A stretch of DNA of 64,000 nt. Source: Membranipora membranacea. Its lineage: Eukaryota > Bryozoa > Gymnolaemata > Cheilostomatida > Membraniporidae. Of the stretch, positions 39,201-47,411 are shown piece by piece. The first letter of the stretch is position 1, and each line of letters starts with the position of its first letter. The notes below the pieces were generated by a model. The model saw only the letters and a list, made by a program, of their open reading frames with translations. It ran no database searches and was not told where the DNA came from. Where the stretch lies: positions 15,579,501 through 15,643,500 of the forward strand of contig OU612070.1 of assembly GCA_914767715.1 (NCBI GenBank), written 5' to 3'. Made by a program: the position numbers and the translations under genes.

Positions 39201-42200
39201 CTGTGCTCCAGGATATTGGTTCACTTAGATAGTGTACACTGTCTGCTCATGTTCTCATCATTGAAGATTAAATCAATTCATGAATGCATTTTGCCCTGTG
39301 TGATTGGTATTAGATACCTCGGATACAGCTAGATTCAAGTTTATTCACTCACATTGTACACAGCTGAGATTGAGATGGGGTACTACGAAAGAACTGGTGT
39401 CTACGCATTGATTCTTCTTGTAATAACTTCTTCTGTAGAAGGAGTTTCAAGTGACAATGGCAAGGTAAGTTTATCACCATCGCACAAAGGTTTATTCAAT
39501 GAAATAAATTGTCAAGGGGCACAATTTATCCCGTGAGATGAACGGTTTGGATTGTAACCAAAGCATGGAAGTTTAAGACTTTTTTTGTCATCAGGAATTG
39601 TATGTCACTTGTGCTACATCTACAGCTTGTTCAGTTGTTCATCCCCTGTTTGGTCAAGCTTGATTTTGGGCAGTAAGATAAAATTTGGGCTTCCGGGCCA
39701 GTTACTCCAACAAATGATATTTAGATCAGCAGTCCATCGCCTTAGGAAACTACACTCTATGTCCGATAGTGGTTAAGGATCATAAGCAGCACATATGTTA
39801 AATGACAGTGGAATAAGTGGTTGATACTCTTCTCATCTTCTCAATACTGGAAAGATACCCAATAAAATTGCCAGATATCATCGAATAAGCACAAGTTTAG
39901 GCATCCCGAGTTTTGGCATTTTGGTTGAGAAAAGTTGAGAAGAATTTTCATTTTAGTAAAGTGAATGGTTTCGACTGCTACCATGGATATTTAAATGGTG
40001 GCCATTTCACTTTTGTGTGAGCAGGGGAGCTTTTTCTCCAGCAATACTTCGCTCCTCTAAGGTGAAAATCAATGGAATTGTTTTACATTACGTCATCGTA
40101 CATATCATTTCTGTTGGGAGTTATGAGGGGAGAGTTAATATTAGCTAGCATTAATATTAGCTATTTCAAGCTGAGTTTTCCATGCATTTCAAGTTTTCCA
40201 CAGACAAGATACTTGTCTTTTCGAAGGTAATGTCAAATTGAAATGGCATCCATACTTAGAGTTGATCGAACAAGGGCTGAATTTTGGGGAAGAGGAGCAG
40301 CAGTTCTTTTAGTTGACAAGTAAAGTGTGTTCACTGAAGTTTGATTGTTTTCGTTGGGTCATATTTCAGGGTACATCGATATACGAGATACATAAGGATG
40401 TTTGCGTCTCCAGCCCCTACCAGACAGTGGGCGGGGTATTTTCACTGCATGTTTGTAGTCTGCATTGTCTCTGTGAGACAGGGTTTCCAAATCATTGGAG
40501 GCTTGAATGTTGATAAATCTTAATTTTAGTGACAAAACTCATGAAATATTCTGCCAAATTGTCCGCAATACAGGCGGAAAATGCTATAATTGACTATCCA
40601 AATATTAAAATTATTTCCCAGACTATGTACATATGAGTTTTCAATGTTGCAGATTCTGAATAAAAAATAATTTTTATCCTATTATAAGCGGTTTTCAAGA
40701 TAACCCTCTTTTCAGCACGTTTTTCCTATGCGGCGTGGGTTAAAAGTACCAAACTGGAGAGAGGACAACTCCAAACTGAGGCCTAAATCAGAGCTCAGAA
40801 AACTGTCTATACAGCAATATCTTTTTCAATGGTTTTTCACCCGATCATTTGTTCTTCGATTAAATAGTTCTTGTCAATATTGAATGCTGCACAGTTGACA
40901 TAAAATTCTGTTTACTGATTCAGTTCTTAGTTTGAATTAACAACTAATAACTTAGCTAATACACCATTCTTGCAACATGGTTGCTAAGTGTAAGAAATTA
41001 TAACTGTGGTTACTTTTTCAGTTTGTTCCTCAACCATAATTATATTACTAATTTTGTTAATACTGAATAATTTGCGTTTTATCTCTTATTTTAAGATTGT
41101 CCAGCTGGAATGACATACTGTGTTGAGGAGTCAGGAATATACTATGACTTCATTCATACTCCAGCAGACTGGGATAACGCACATGCACAATGTCAATCTG
41201 GTGGTGGACAGCTGGCAGTGCTGGACACGGAAGAAAAATTTGAGCTGATGAAGGCAATAAGAAAAGCTGATGAAGGTAGTGAGTCATTTAAATTCTTTCT
41301 TGAGCAATGTGACAGGACTCAGTTATTTGATAATACAGTACTGTGTTATACTTTAGCCTGGCCTTTGAGCCTCTTATTTTGCAGCTATCTTTTCTCGGCT
41401 CATACATTATCAAGTACCATTTATAGCGAGTTAAATGATTATTTATAAATCTTGTCTTTTCAGGTTTTTCTTGTTCTTATTATCTAAATAACTGAAAAGA
41501 CTCCAGACGTCTTATTTGTAATTGTACAATGTGTTACATGTGCTTAAAAAATCAACCAAGTATTGATTTCCTGGGCGAGATTTCACTCTACGAGGGGTTG
41601 ACTTGGAGTCGGCAAAGTGAGGGCTGGCCAATTCCTATTATTGACATAAATAGGTTATCCCAAAACAGACCGGTTAGAGCTCCAGCTACCTGATCCAAAG
41701 CCTAAGCAATTGCTAATACTTTAAAGTGTATTTTTTAAAGTTAAGATGGATTCATACTGGATAGGACTACGTGACACTGATTGCGAGCACAACTGGATGT
41801 GGGTGAATGGACAGCCTGACGATGGTAACTATGGATGGAGAGACCCTTATCCTAATCATGAAAACAACACAAATTGTCACTGGTGTGCAGAAGCTTTAAG
41901 GAGACAAACCCCTCAGAAATCCCAATGGAAGGACCATATATGTTCAGACTCCCTTAAATACATTTGTGAATACACAATATGATATCTGGTAATTTTTTAA
42001 ACGCTGTAGGCCTACTCTTTTCGGTTTGCTGTACTTTATACTTAGGCCTACTGCAATGTGAACATTTGACAAACGATTGAGATACAAAAAAATATACCAA
42101 TCATCAAAGCAAGACTATATTTTAATAAATCCCTCCATGATATTTCAATAATTTATTTCATTTGATTTTAATTCACTATTTTGGTAATGGGTGATATTTA

Positions 42201-45200
42201 GCTCTTTTAGTTGAAATTATGATTTATCTTCACATATTGTATGCACAGCATACATAACAATGCGCATATGATCATGGCAATATTAACAATTTCAATTTTG
42301 TTCAAACCAGTTTTTGAACACATTTATTTTATTTATTATGCTACAGGGAAGTCATCTGGCCCAGGTTGTGTCTTTGAAAGCCATACCATTATTAGTGGTA
42401 ATTATTTGGTCGAAATTGCCTGCTCCTGTGTAATATGAGTAATGTTTATTAAGGCTGGGGGAGTGGGGATGCTCGGAAGTATAAACTTCTAACCCCCAAT
42501 TTTTCAGATTTCTAATGCCCTCAACCATACCTCGATGTTGTTACATCAATGACATATCATTTATGTACCGACTAATTGATGGATGTCTTCTCGTGTCATG
42601 TCTGGAAAATCTAGACACAGCATATATTAAGGGCTGGCGGTGGTTGGGTCCCATATGACCTCAGATAGATTGTCGAATGTCTTTGAGCTCAACCAGGAAT
42701 GAATGTCGTAAATCATCAAGAGAAGTGTGATTAATCATAGGCCAACTTTCAGCATTAGAATGATGTATCTTTATCATTACCCCTGTTTCAAATATATGTG
42801 TAAGCCCACTGCATGCCCTTCGAAAAATGACACTATTGTATTAAATTATAATGTCACTGCCATCAGAGAGTTACTGGGTAGGACCTGATTTTTTTACAAC
42901 CATTAACTTGAAGAAAAAAATTGATAATGTTATATATACAGTCCTAATGCACCGCAATTATTTCTTCAACGATTGGCCGTGACTCAGAACTAGGGTCCTA
43001 GGAAAAGACAAGCCATAATCATTTCACAGATTGAGGGTATACAGAGGGGGGGGGGACACTGTGGTTTTTGATACGCTGGGGAAAATTGTGCGCAGCAGGA
43101 TGTTAAAAAAATCAAAAATGTTACAATGGCATTTTTCTTGCACACACGCTTATCTATGATGGTAAATTAGGTACCATGTACTCATTTCCAACTTTTTACA
43201 AATGTCCAACCATCAAGCAATAACCCATATATTGTCATATTGCGCTATAATACATGAATGGTGTATAGCTTGAAGGGTGGACATTTAAAGTCATTCTATA
43301 GATCTAATGCGAAAAGAAATAGGCTCTATAGCCCATCAAGTTTGCCTGCAAGACAAGATTCTAATTTGGCAGGTAGCCAGATTGACAATTCCCCCCCAGT
43401 GAATCAAAACCGTAGACACCATAACTATCGTCAAGGTATCCCCTCGGTATATCCTTACCCTGTGATATTTTACTTTGTCCTCCATATATTTTGAGGGCTC
43501 AGTAGGCCTATGGCATGTTGAGCTTTAAAACTAATTTGAACTCACTTTGAAGAACCACTGTTGAAGTGCCACGTTATCGACCCGCTGGTTGCTTTCTTTT
43601 CGCAGGCATTCCAGGAACTGAGTCAGCACTTCCCAAGCCTTCCTTGTGTCCCTCTCAGTAAAAGCTTCACTACAAAAACAAAATTATATTTTTGGGTTAT
43701 CTATATGTTTATGTACGCTGATATGTCAGTGGTTCAAACTCTCAAACTGTTCTATAAAGTGAGAGTTCAATAATTACAGCAGGACAATGGCTGCAGTGCG
43801 CATAAAATGATCAATCTTTCCTATGTGAAAGCTTATGGATTTCAAAAAAGTTTGCAGGCAATTCTGATCAGATAAATTGATAACAACAGCTTTGAGACAC
43901 TCGAGAATGGTTGGAGTGAGATGAACGACTACATCTTACACTTATGGAGAGTTGCATTGTGGTACACAATTTGAGTACAGTTTTTTGACAATAGGTAAAG
44001 GAAGCGATACACAGTGGTAGTTATATACTGGACTTATATCTGTCTAGTTACCACTGCTATCTTGAGGAAGGACAACAAATGCACATTGGACACAATGGAA
44101 AAAGTATTTAATTTCAATGCAAAGCAGTTCTTTTTAGGATTTGCATTTGAATAAATATCCCGTCCATTTTGAATTGTGTGAGTGTCCTGATTGATGGTGA
44201 GTAGGCCTATTTAGCTGGCTAGGTCCCGCTCAATCTGTAAATCACCTAAACCCGTTGATGACTGAAACTAGCTGCTATCAGCAAACAGTTTTGCCATATT
44301 GCCAGGATGGATGAATTTTGCGATCATTCTCTAAGTTTGAAACAAGTAAGTATGAAGTTAGTACCACTAAAGTTCTACACCCGCGACAATACAGTGTACA
44401 GTATTTTCATAGTACAGCGCACGCTACGTAGCCACACCATCAAAATTTAGCCTAATTAAGTGAGTTTGAATTATGTGACACAAAAATTGGTTGAAACTTA
44501 GCCTACGGGACCAGTGCCCTTTGTTTGAATTAACAGTTCTGAATTTTAAAGTCCGAATGAAGATGGTTACACCGTATACCTTTTAGAGCCAGCGGAATGG
44601 AGGGAGTAGGTGATCCAGTCGATTAGTATTTGTTCTTTACGAGGTACAAACACTGTACTGTTACTCCATATCCTCTCAGCTACAGATAGTCTCTCACTCC
44701 AGGGAAGTGTGCGGTCTTTCAGCACGGCAATACTGTCATGACCTGGAAATTAAGACAATAATCAGATGATTGCATGGGTGTCATGATGAAAAATGATGAC
44801 TGCATGCAAAACATTCAAAACAATGATCTTAGATAGACAATAAAAAGTAGATATATGATCGTGGATTGACAATAAAATGTATATACATTTTTTTTTTATT
44901 GTCAATCTACGATCATTGTTTCGAATATATATATTTTATGCAATCAATACATAGGCTAAATTACATACAATTCTCAAAACAAGAAGTTGGCAACATTGAA
45001 AGTATCTTTGGATATAAGCATCTTATCATTATTCAAGACTATGTGAATGCAGAGACGCTGCCAGCAAGCCAATATTATTGAGCTTATTGTTACAGGGGTA
45101 CAAATTACTTTGATATACTGCCAATTATAACTTCCAAACAAATAATCTTGTTTTCTCCTCAATATTTATGCCGTTCACAGAATTTGTCAATTGCAAGTCA

Positions 45201-45609
45201 GTTTTTCATTAATAGTTTTTTGGGTCTTTTTCTGTCTCCATTACCAAAATTAGCTTTGGGACCATGTAGAACGTGCCACAGGAAGACTTTTTTTCTGCTT
45301 GAAACTGAGGACTGCCTAATGCATGTCAATTTATGGATTCAGGTGATATGGAAATCTGATGAAGCTAGCTATTCGTTTTAAGACATTTGATGGGGCTTGA
45401 ATCAAACGGCCTCCTCGTATAAATAGACGCCATGTTATTTCATAGCTTCAGTCAAGTACCCATCCTCATAAAATTTCAAATGATAGAGCAGTTCTCCTCC
45501 CCCTACCCCCCCCCCCCCCCCACCCTCACCAAAGCATATCTCCTTAGGAAAAACAGAACACTTTTCTGAACAACCGAAAACACTTACCTGGTGTTGTAGC
45601 TACTGGCAT
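5594..45609 (-). CDS. URB2: URB2 homologue (ribosome biogenesis protein 2), about 32 coding exons
   Basis: URB2/Npa2 proteins are nucleolar helical-repeat proteins needed for early 60S subunit assembly. Minus-strand exons, 5' to 3': 45609-45588, 44742-44580, 43669-43546, 21672-21646, 21577-21458, 20884-20747, 20169-20051, 19776-19650, 19020-18956, 18572-18451, 17935-17782, 17257-17143, 16144-15993, 15607-15409, 15018-14953, 14841-14808 (tentative), 14554-14274, 13936-13787, 13433-13270, 12213-12088, 11802-11601, 11017-10880, 10325-10230, 10010-9897, 9469-9257, 9050-8817, 8443-8324, 7970-7830, 7463-7274, 6783-6660, 6192-6081, 5749-5594. They sum to 1436 codons with stop and phases agree throughout. 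Human URB2 is, from memory, about 1520 residues. N-terminal FVPRKEQILIDW recalls human FLPNKEQVLLDW, central LLQTYSKLRQIP recalls human TLFQTYTKLRQVP, and the last exon matches the human C-terminal Urb2 domain in spacing. One intron is about 22 kb long and carries six lectin genes on the other strand. Confidence 0.88.
5862..5975. mobile_element. MITE-like element, family A (copy 1)
   Basis: An imperfect inverted repeat with outer arms GTAGATCAA...TTGGTAGATCAAGC and an internal TTTGCCTGCATTC that is mirrored later as AATGCAGGCA. The TTTGCCTGCATTC...TGCTCCC..TCCACTG core is shared with 13060-13200. It sits in a URB2 intron. Confidence 0.6.
6784..7273 (-). other. Probable U12-type AT-AC intron in URB2
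   Basis: No usable GT donor follows exon 29 before an in-frame stop. The minus strand instead reads CAAACA/ATATCCTTTTT, the canonical 5' site of a U12-type AT-AC intron. Just before exon 30 it has TATCTTAAC (plus 6799-6807), a near match to the U12 branch consensus TTCCTTAAC. An AC acceptor (plus 6784-6785) follows about 15 bases later. Exon 29 then ends in phase 1, exon 30 starts with two bases, and the joined frame is open and aligns with human URB2. Confidence 0.8.
10790..10870. mobile_element. MITE-like element, family A (degenerate copy 2)
   Basis: CTAGACCAAGTTTGGTTC followed by GAGTTGCTCCCCCTCCA recalls the left arm of the copy at 13060. The right arm (near 10850-10870, ACTTGATCTAACTT) is short. 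It lies just beside URB2 exon 22. Confidence 0.5.
11341..11402. repeat. Short perfect hairpin
   Basis: GCCACGGGTTTTGGTTTTTTT at 11344-11364 is mirrored by an A-rich AAAACCAAAACCCGTGGC ending at 11398, around a loop of about 14 bases. GTGAGGT lies on both sides. It may be a tiny foldback element inside a URB2 intron. Confidence 0.6.
13060..13200. mobile_element. MITE-like element, family A (copy 3, best preserved)
   Basis: Left arm CCAAGTTTGGTTCATTTGCC then TGCATTCC...TTGCTCCC..TCCACTGG is mirrored by CCAGTGGAAGGGAGCAA...GGAATGCAGG, ending TTAAACTTG. The whole is about 130-140 bases with no coding capacity, in a URB2 intron. Confidence 0.7.
13270..21672 (-). CDS. URB2: URB2 exons 4-19 (central helical repeats)
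   Basis: The exons are short (27-281 bases) and encode hydrophobic helical repeats. Exon 4 is a 27-base microexon (GKHPVKISL), placed by phase and by likeness to human GKTINLQISL. Exons 12-13 give the clearest central match: AGWYNCMTALLDINY, then LLQTYSKLRQIPTVI. Exon 11 has two possible acceptors. The better-looking CAG (exon end 17973) breaks phase with exon 10; the AAG giving 17935 keeps it, so this start is uncertain. Exon 16 (34 bases) was added because exon 15 ends in phase 0 and exon 17 starts in phase 1. Exon 18 ends in a GC donor (AAG/GCAAGT). Confidence 0.75.
15903..16010. repeat. AT-rich microsatellite between duplicated splice-donor segments
   Basis: ACCATTTGAGTACAGGAGC occurs at about 15902-15920 and again at 15991-16009, separated by a (TTA)n/(TAT)n tract. 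The segment contains the end and donor (read on minus) of URB2 exon 13. Confidence 0.8.
16939..17125. mobile_element. Foldback MITE in a URB2 intron
   Basis: The left arm (AATGTGTTGGCTCTGATTG, then a GGGTGGGTGGG run and GAGAGAGCCAATGCCAG) is mirrored by CTGGCATTGACTCTCTCC, a CCCGCCCACC run and CAATCAGAGCCAACACATT. Arms are about 60-70 bases around a centre containing mirrored AAGTGAAAC and GTTTCACTT. It ends about 20 bases from URB2 exon 12. Confidence 0.75.
21222..21429. repeat. Minisatellite within a CTAGCCTGT-bounded element
   Basis: Five or so copies of a 24-27 base unit (core AAGCTAAGCCCCTCCCCCACC) fill 21300-21425, giving strong strand asymmetry. The block is bounded by CTAGCCTGT (21222-21230) and ACAGGCTAG (21421-21429). 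The left side, CTTGACAAGCTTTG plus a G-run, matches the palindrome at 47050-47130, suggesting one transposon family. Confidence 0.7.
22046..25295 (+). CDS. CTL-1: secreted apple-like + C-type lectin protein
   Basis: Four exons: 22046-22126, 22619-22844, 23182-23391, 25081-25295, giving 243 residues. Exon 1 encodes a signal peptide (MRMLLILFCMLESV...) and ends at GTAAGT in phase 0. Exon 2 is a Cys-rich domain of about 75 residues with spacing like a PAN/apple module (C-VSD, C-x3-C, DDGCRAFTY, C). Exons 3-4 encode one long-form CTLD: CPEGKEFC, GGQLAVLDTDEK, WIGL, a C-terminal WRWTDEGC and FICEY. The EPN/QPD sugar motif is absent (GRPGG in its place) and WND is altered to WTDE, so classical Ca2+-dependent sugar binding is unlikely. 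AATAAA near 25688 may be the poly(A) signal. First gene of the cluster inside the URB2 intron. Confidence 0.85.
26013..28246 (+). CDS. CTL-2: secreted apple-like + C-type lectin protein
   Basis: Four exons: 26013-26084, 26824-27055, 27516-27725, 28032-28246, giving 242 residues. The signal exon encodes MEVQQIILYLIFNAGIINA and ends in GTGAGT. The apple-like exon has CVSEEGRKT, CASLCMTDQTCKAVTY and CHLS. The CTLD has CPEGLEICN, GGQLAVLDTDAK, RFWIGLTLQ, WQWTDEGC and YICEY. As in CTL-1 no EPN or QPD motif is present. Its CTLD and its 3' flank (28490-28770) match CTL-7 and the region at 53430-53770 in inverted orientation, so CTL-2 and CTL-7 are close duplicates. Phases (0, 1, 1) equal those of all other family members. 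Confidence 0.87.
29852..31873 (+). CDS. CTL-3: secreted apple-like + C-type lectin with EPN motif
   Basis: Four exons: 29852-29923, 30382-30613, 31135-31326, 31647-31873, giving 240 residues. The signal exon encodes MELEHIILSLIILARVTFSG. The apple-like exon resembles that of CTL-2 (CASICLADHACEAVTY, CHLSSDNDLHNC). The CTLD has CPVGQSHCN, GGELASLDTQEK, WIGI, then NPGEPNNGE and CRFNDAPGG. EPN with FND keeps the residues that bind Ca2+ and mannose-type sugars in classical lectins. This gene and CTL-8 are the only ones here likely to bind sugar in the usual way. The CTLD part and about 2 kb of 3' flank are duplicated in inverted orientation at about 60-63 kb. Confidence 0.87.
31100..33960 (+). 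repeat. Source-side arm of the inverted duplication (CTL-3 3' half to CTL-4 5' half)
   Basis: This arm pairs with 59950-63060 in reverse orientation. The spacer 31874-33476 has no gene; it contains matched landmarks such as the ATGCAAAGATATGATTTCTC region and AGCACATATATCTTTG near 33275, which correspond to minus-strand sequence at about 61.1-61.5 kb. Confidence 0.8.
33477..34918 (+). CDS. CTL-4: secreted apple-like + C-type lectin protein
   Basis: Four exons: 33477-33575, 33826-34051, 34222-34404, 34677-34918, giving 249 residues. Signal exon: MIVMALNKRTYVGTLTLFVF... ending ...NDTTE before GTAGG. Apple-like exon: CVSDPYRTVSG, CSQLCLSDDSCKAVTF, CQLSDTEE. CTLD: CPPGTPYCYEEVGVYYEF, GGQLAVLDTEEK, YWIGLRDIDCRHNWMWVDG, FICEYTI. 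It has extra Cys residues (DCDWCAA) where the sugar loop should be and no EPN. CTLD acceptors are AAG rather than CAG. A poly(A) signal AATAAA sits near 35143. The block from about 34140 to 35154 is nearly identical to CTL-5. Confidence 0.86.
34140..35154 (+). repeat. Near-identical block shared by CTL-4 and CTL-5, copy 1
   Basis: This roughly 1015-base segment, covering part of an intron, both CTLD exons, the intron between them and the 3' flank, matches 37233-38247 with only a handful of substitutions and equal length. Sequence on either side is much less alike. Confidence 0.85.
35505..38011 (+). CDS. CTL-5: apple-like + Thr/Glu/Pro repeat stalk + C-type lectin
   Basis: Four exons: 35505-35591, 36527-36956, 37315-37497, 37770-38011, giving 313 residues. 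An in-frame Met at 35472 could extend the start; the paralogue CTL-6 favours 35505 (MGYYERTGVYTLTLLVIITV). The second exon is 430 bases instead of about 226-232: after an apple-like part (CVSSPYQTVG, CSLRCLSDDSCKAVTF) it adds about 55 residues of TEPP-type repeats (36764-36945). Such Thr/Pro repeats are often O-glycosylated and would form a stiff stalk before the CTLD. The last Cys of the apple-like part is missing. The CTLD is nearly identical to CTL-4, and the 5' half of the gene matches CTL-6. Confidence 0.85.
36764..36945 (+). repeat. 15-bp coding minisatellite (TEPPx repeats) in CTL-5
   Basis: About eleven imperfect copies of a 15-base unit resembling ACTGAGCCACCATTG encode Thr-Glu-Pro-Pro-(Ser/Leu/Val/Thr). 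The tract stays in frame and ends just before the GTGAGT donor. None of the other seven family members has it. Confidence 0.85.
37233..38247 (+). repeat. Near-identical block shared by CTL-4 and CTL-5, copy 2
   Basis: Counterpart of 34140-35154. Differences I noticed include GTCCGACGG for GTCTGACGG in the first CTLD exon, TTTTTTTAAG for TTTTGTAAG at an acceptor, and GAAAATGCTG for GAGAATGCTG. The introns are as alike as the exons, so similarity is due to recent copying and not selection. Confidence 0.85.
38530..38645 (+). repeat. Repeat shared by the 3' flanks of CTL-5 and CTL-6
   Basis: A segment around AGGGAAGTCATATGG...CTCTTGTGTAATATG recurs at about 42340-42445 downstream of CTL-6 (AGGGAAGTCATCTGG...CTCCTGTGTAATATG), at a similar distance from the gene end. 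It is a remnant of the tandem gene duplication. Confidence 0.6.
38797..39021. mobile_element. MITE-like insertion between CTL-5 and CTL-6
   Basis: AATCACTATGTTTCCATG at 38797-38814 is mirrored by CATGGAAACATAGTGATT at 39004-39021. It lies in the 38248-39020 segment, which is absent from the otherwise matching CTL-4/CTL-5 spacer at 35154. I could not identify a clear target-site duplication. Confidence 0.65.
39375..41982 (+). pseudogene. CTL-6: lectin gene with a broken apple-like exon
   Basis: Signal exon 39375-39464 (MGYYERTGVYALILLVITS), CTLD exons 41096-41278 and 41741-41982 are intact, with the same lengths (183 and 242) and phases as CTL-4 and CTL-5. The apple-like exon starts normally at 40370 (CVSSPYQTVGG, CSLHCL), but at about 40470 the sequence changes and a stop is met near 40511. 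Matching to CTL-5 resumes near 40805 inside the following intron, so the rest of the exon and its donor have been replaced by about 340 bases. Skipping the exon would shift the frame (phase 0 to 1). It is probably a pseudogene unless a replacement exon is spliced in. The CTLD reads CPAGMTYCVEESG, GGQLAVLDTEEK, WIGLRDTDCEHNWMWVNG, YICEYTI and lacks EPN. Confidence 0.75.
43546..45609 (-). CDS. URB2: URB2 exons 1-3 (N-terminus)
   Basis: Exon 1 (45609-45588) carries the start: MPVATTP, then a split codon before a GTAAGTG donor. Exon 2 (44742-44580) continues GHDSIAVLKDRTLPWSERL and then VFVPRKEQILIDWITYSL, the part most like human URB2 residues 10-50. Exon 3 (43669-43546) gives a helical, charged segment starting EAFTERDTRKAWEVL and ending in a GTGAGT donor. 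Phases run 1, 2, 0 and match the joins. A CCAAT box on the minus strand (plus 45633-45637) lies about 25 bases before the start codon and may belong to the promoter. Exon 3 is followed by the 22-kb intron. Confidence 0.85.
44850..44920. repeat. Short hairpin in URB2 intron 1
   Basis: GATCGTGGATTGACAATAAA is mirrored by TTTATTGTCAATCTACGATC about 20 bases later. It is a small palindrome with no coding capacity. Confidence 0.6.
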
Positions 45610-47049
45610 ATCGGAATTCTTCAGTTGTCCCTATTGGCTAAGAGATAATATGGCGTCTGAGCAACGTAGATACAGGTACTACAGATTGCACCTAGTCTGA
45701 GAACAACAAAACAGATATAGTTCGATTATAAATTTGACCTTATGGAGTATGTTACTACATCTACTCTCACAGATATAGGATTCAATGAGTCATGATATAT
45801 TGTTGAACCTACTGGTAATGCTGCCACTTTTATTCTATGTCATCTACCGAGTAATACCGTGTATTCATAGGCAAGACCAAGGGGCCATGGCCTTACAACT
45901 TATTTAGTAGGTCAATTTTGGAAAACCCTACAATATACATAGTCATTATGAGTATACTATGGCACTATTTGTTGATTATTACTGGGTGCCCAGAAAGGGG
46001 GGGGGGGGGAGGGGTCTTTGTGTTTTGGATTATGAAGGGAGTATCCACTATACAGGTTTAGTTTTATTGGCAAATTTCTACTCATCACATGGTTATACTC
46101 ATCAATAAATGCAATACTGAGACTTGTGACATACGACCAGTGGGTTGGTAGTTTAAGTGCTGAAAAATAGCACCGGTTGGGTTTCTGGTATTGGCTTTTC
46201 ACTATCAAGTACATCTCCACGATGATATGGGATACGGTCGATACTGAAATACCAATACCAGCAACTAAGCAAAGTGTGTCCATTTCAAATGTTGAGAAAA
46301 AAGTTCTCATGTCTGTTATTCAGCCAACCCAAATACATAGGGCCGACTAAATTGCAGATCATATTATTAAACAAAAGTGTCTCTTGGCGATTTTATCCTC
46401 ACCAATGCTTTTCACAGCCTGACACATCTCAGTCCTTGGACATGCATTATGCATGTCTCATGACAGAAATGTTGGTTATCTTGCCAAATCCCTGCAGTAT
46501 ACATTGCGATGAGACAACCAGACTTGTTCCGACTTTGTAGGGAAAGTCTATAAATTCTTACATATTAACCTATCCATTTGTAAAGGGAAGATTTTCTTGG
46601 TCTTCATTTTTCTCTACTGAAAAAGTTGAGACAAAAACACATTGGCCTATGTTGATCTGATAACGAGTGAGAGTTGTTCATTGTATCTCCGTTCAATGTA
46701 TGACTTTGATGGTTAGGCCAGGTGTCATCACTCCATCCAAGACAAATCAACTGAATTTGGAATTTACATACCTAGAGCCTAGGCCTAACTTGTGAGAGCT
46801 TCTTGAATTTTAACTTGAACATATAGACGGTAACTGTAAATTGCTGAACAGGCTGAACGGACTGAACAGCTGAACGGAATTTCTCAGACTACTATTTATT
46901 TGATTCTCTTAATGATTAGCTATTTTTTCACAAGCGTGGACAATCCCTTAAATTCTGCTCATTAATTTATTTATTTTGAGTTTGCATTCGCCTTGGTTTC
47001 TTTCAATTTTATTCACAGTAAATCTTTCTGCATTACACTAGTGACTGGA

Positions 47050-47145
47050 TGGAAAGTAGCTGTCTTGCCAAGCTTTGTTGGGGAGGAACCCCAAGCCCCC
47101 TTCCCCCACAACAAAGCTTGTCAAGACCAGCTAGATGGAAGGTTG
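47050..47145. mobile_element. Palindromic MITE related to 21222-21429
   Basis: TAGCTGTCTTGCCAAGCTTT, then GTTGGGG, is mirrored by CCCCACAACAAAGCTTGTCA and AGACCAGCTA. The same arm motif occurs at 21222-21250. Confidence 0.65.
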
Positions 47146-47160
47146 TGCTGGATAATGTTT

Positions 47161-47411
47161 CTAGGGGGCCTTTCAATTAGAAAGAGTGATCCTTTACTAA
47201 AGCAAGTTATCACTATCACATCGCTCAGAATTATCACTCACTTGGTGTTTCAATTAGAGAAAATCGCTCCCAAATCGCTCACTCAGAATGTATATAGTTC
47301 CATCAAGTGACTGAGTGATCTGAAAGCGAGACCCCTAGCATGTATCGCTCACTCAGTGAGCGATACATGAGATTGCGATTTTGGCTGTTTCTAATTGAAA
47401 GACCCACCTGG
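47161..47411 (+). mobile_element. MITE family B, copy 1
   Basis: An element of about 251 bases with terminal inverted repeats of the type CCAGGGGGGTCTTTCAATTA followed by GAAA. The interior has several GATCGCTCACTCAG-type motifs. It matches 50966-51218 over its whole length in reverse orientation. The target duplication is unclear. Confidence 0.8.

Larger units (their letters stand above)
21673..43545 (-). other. About 22-kb URB2 intron hosting CTL-1 to CTL-6 on the opposite strand
   Basis: The intron lies between URB2 exon 3 (donor GTGAGT, read on minus) and microexon 4. All other URB2 introns are below about 2 kb. Every gene found inside it (22046-41982) is on the plus strand and belongs to one lectin family, so the intron probably grew by tandem duplication of a nested lectin gene. 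Confidence 0.8.
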
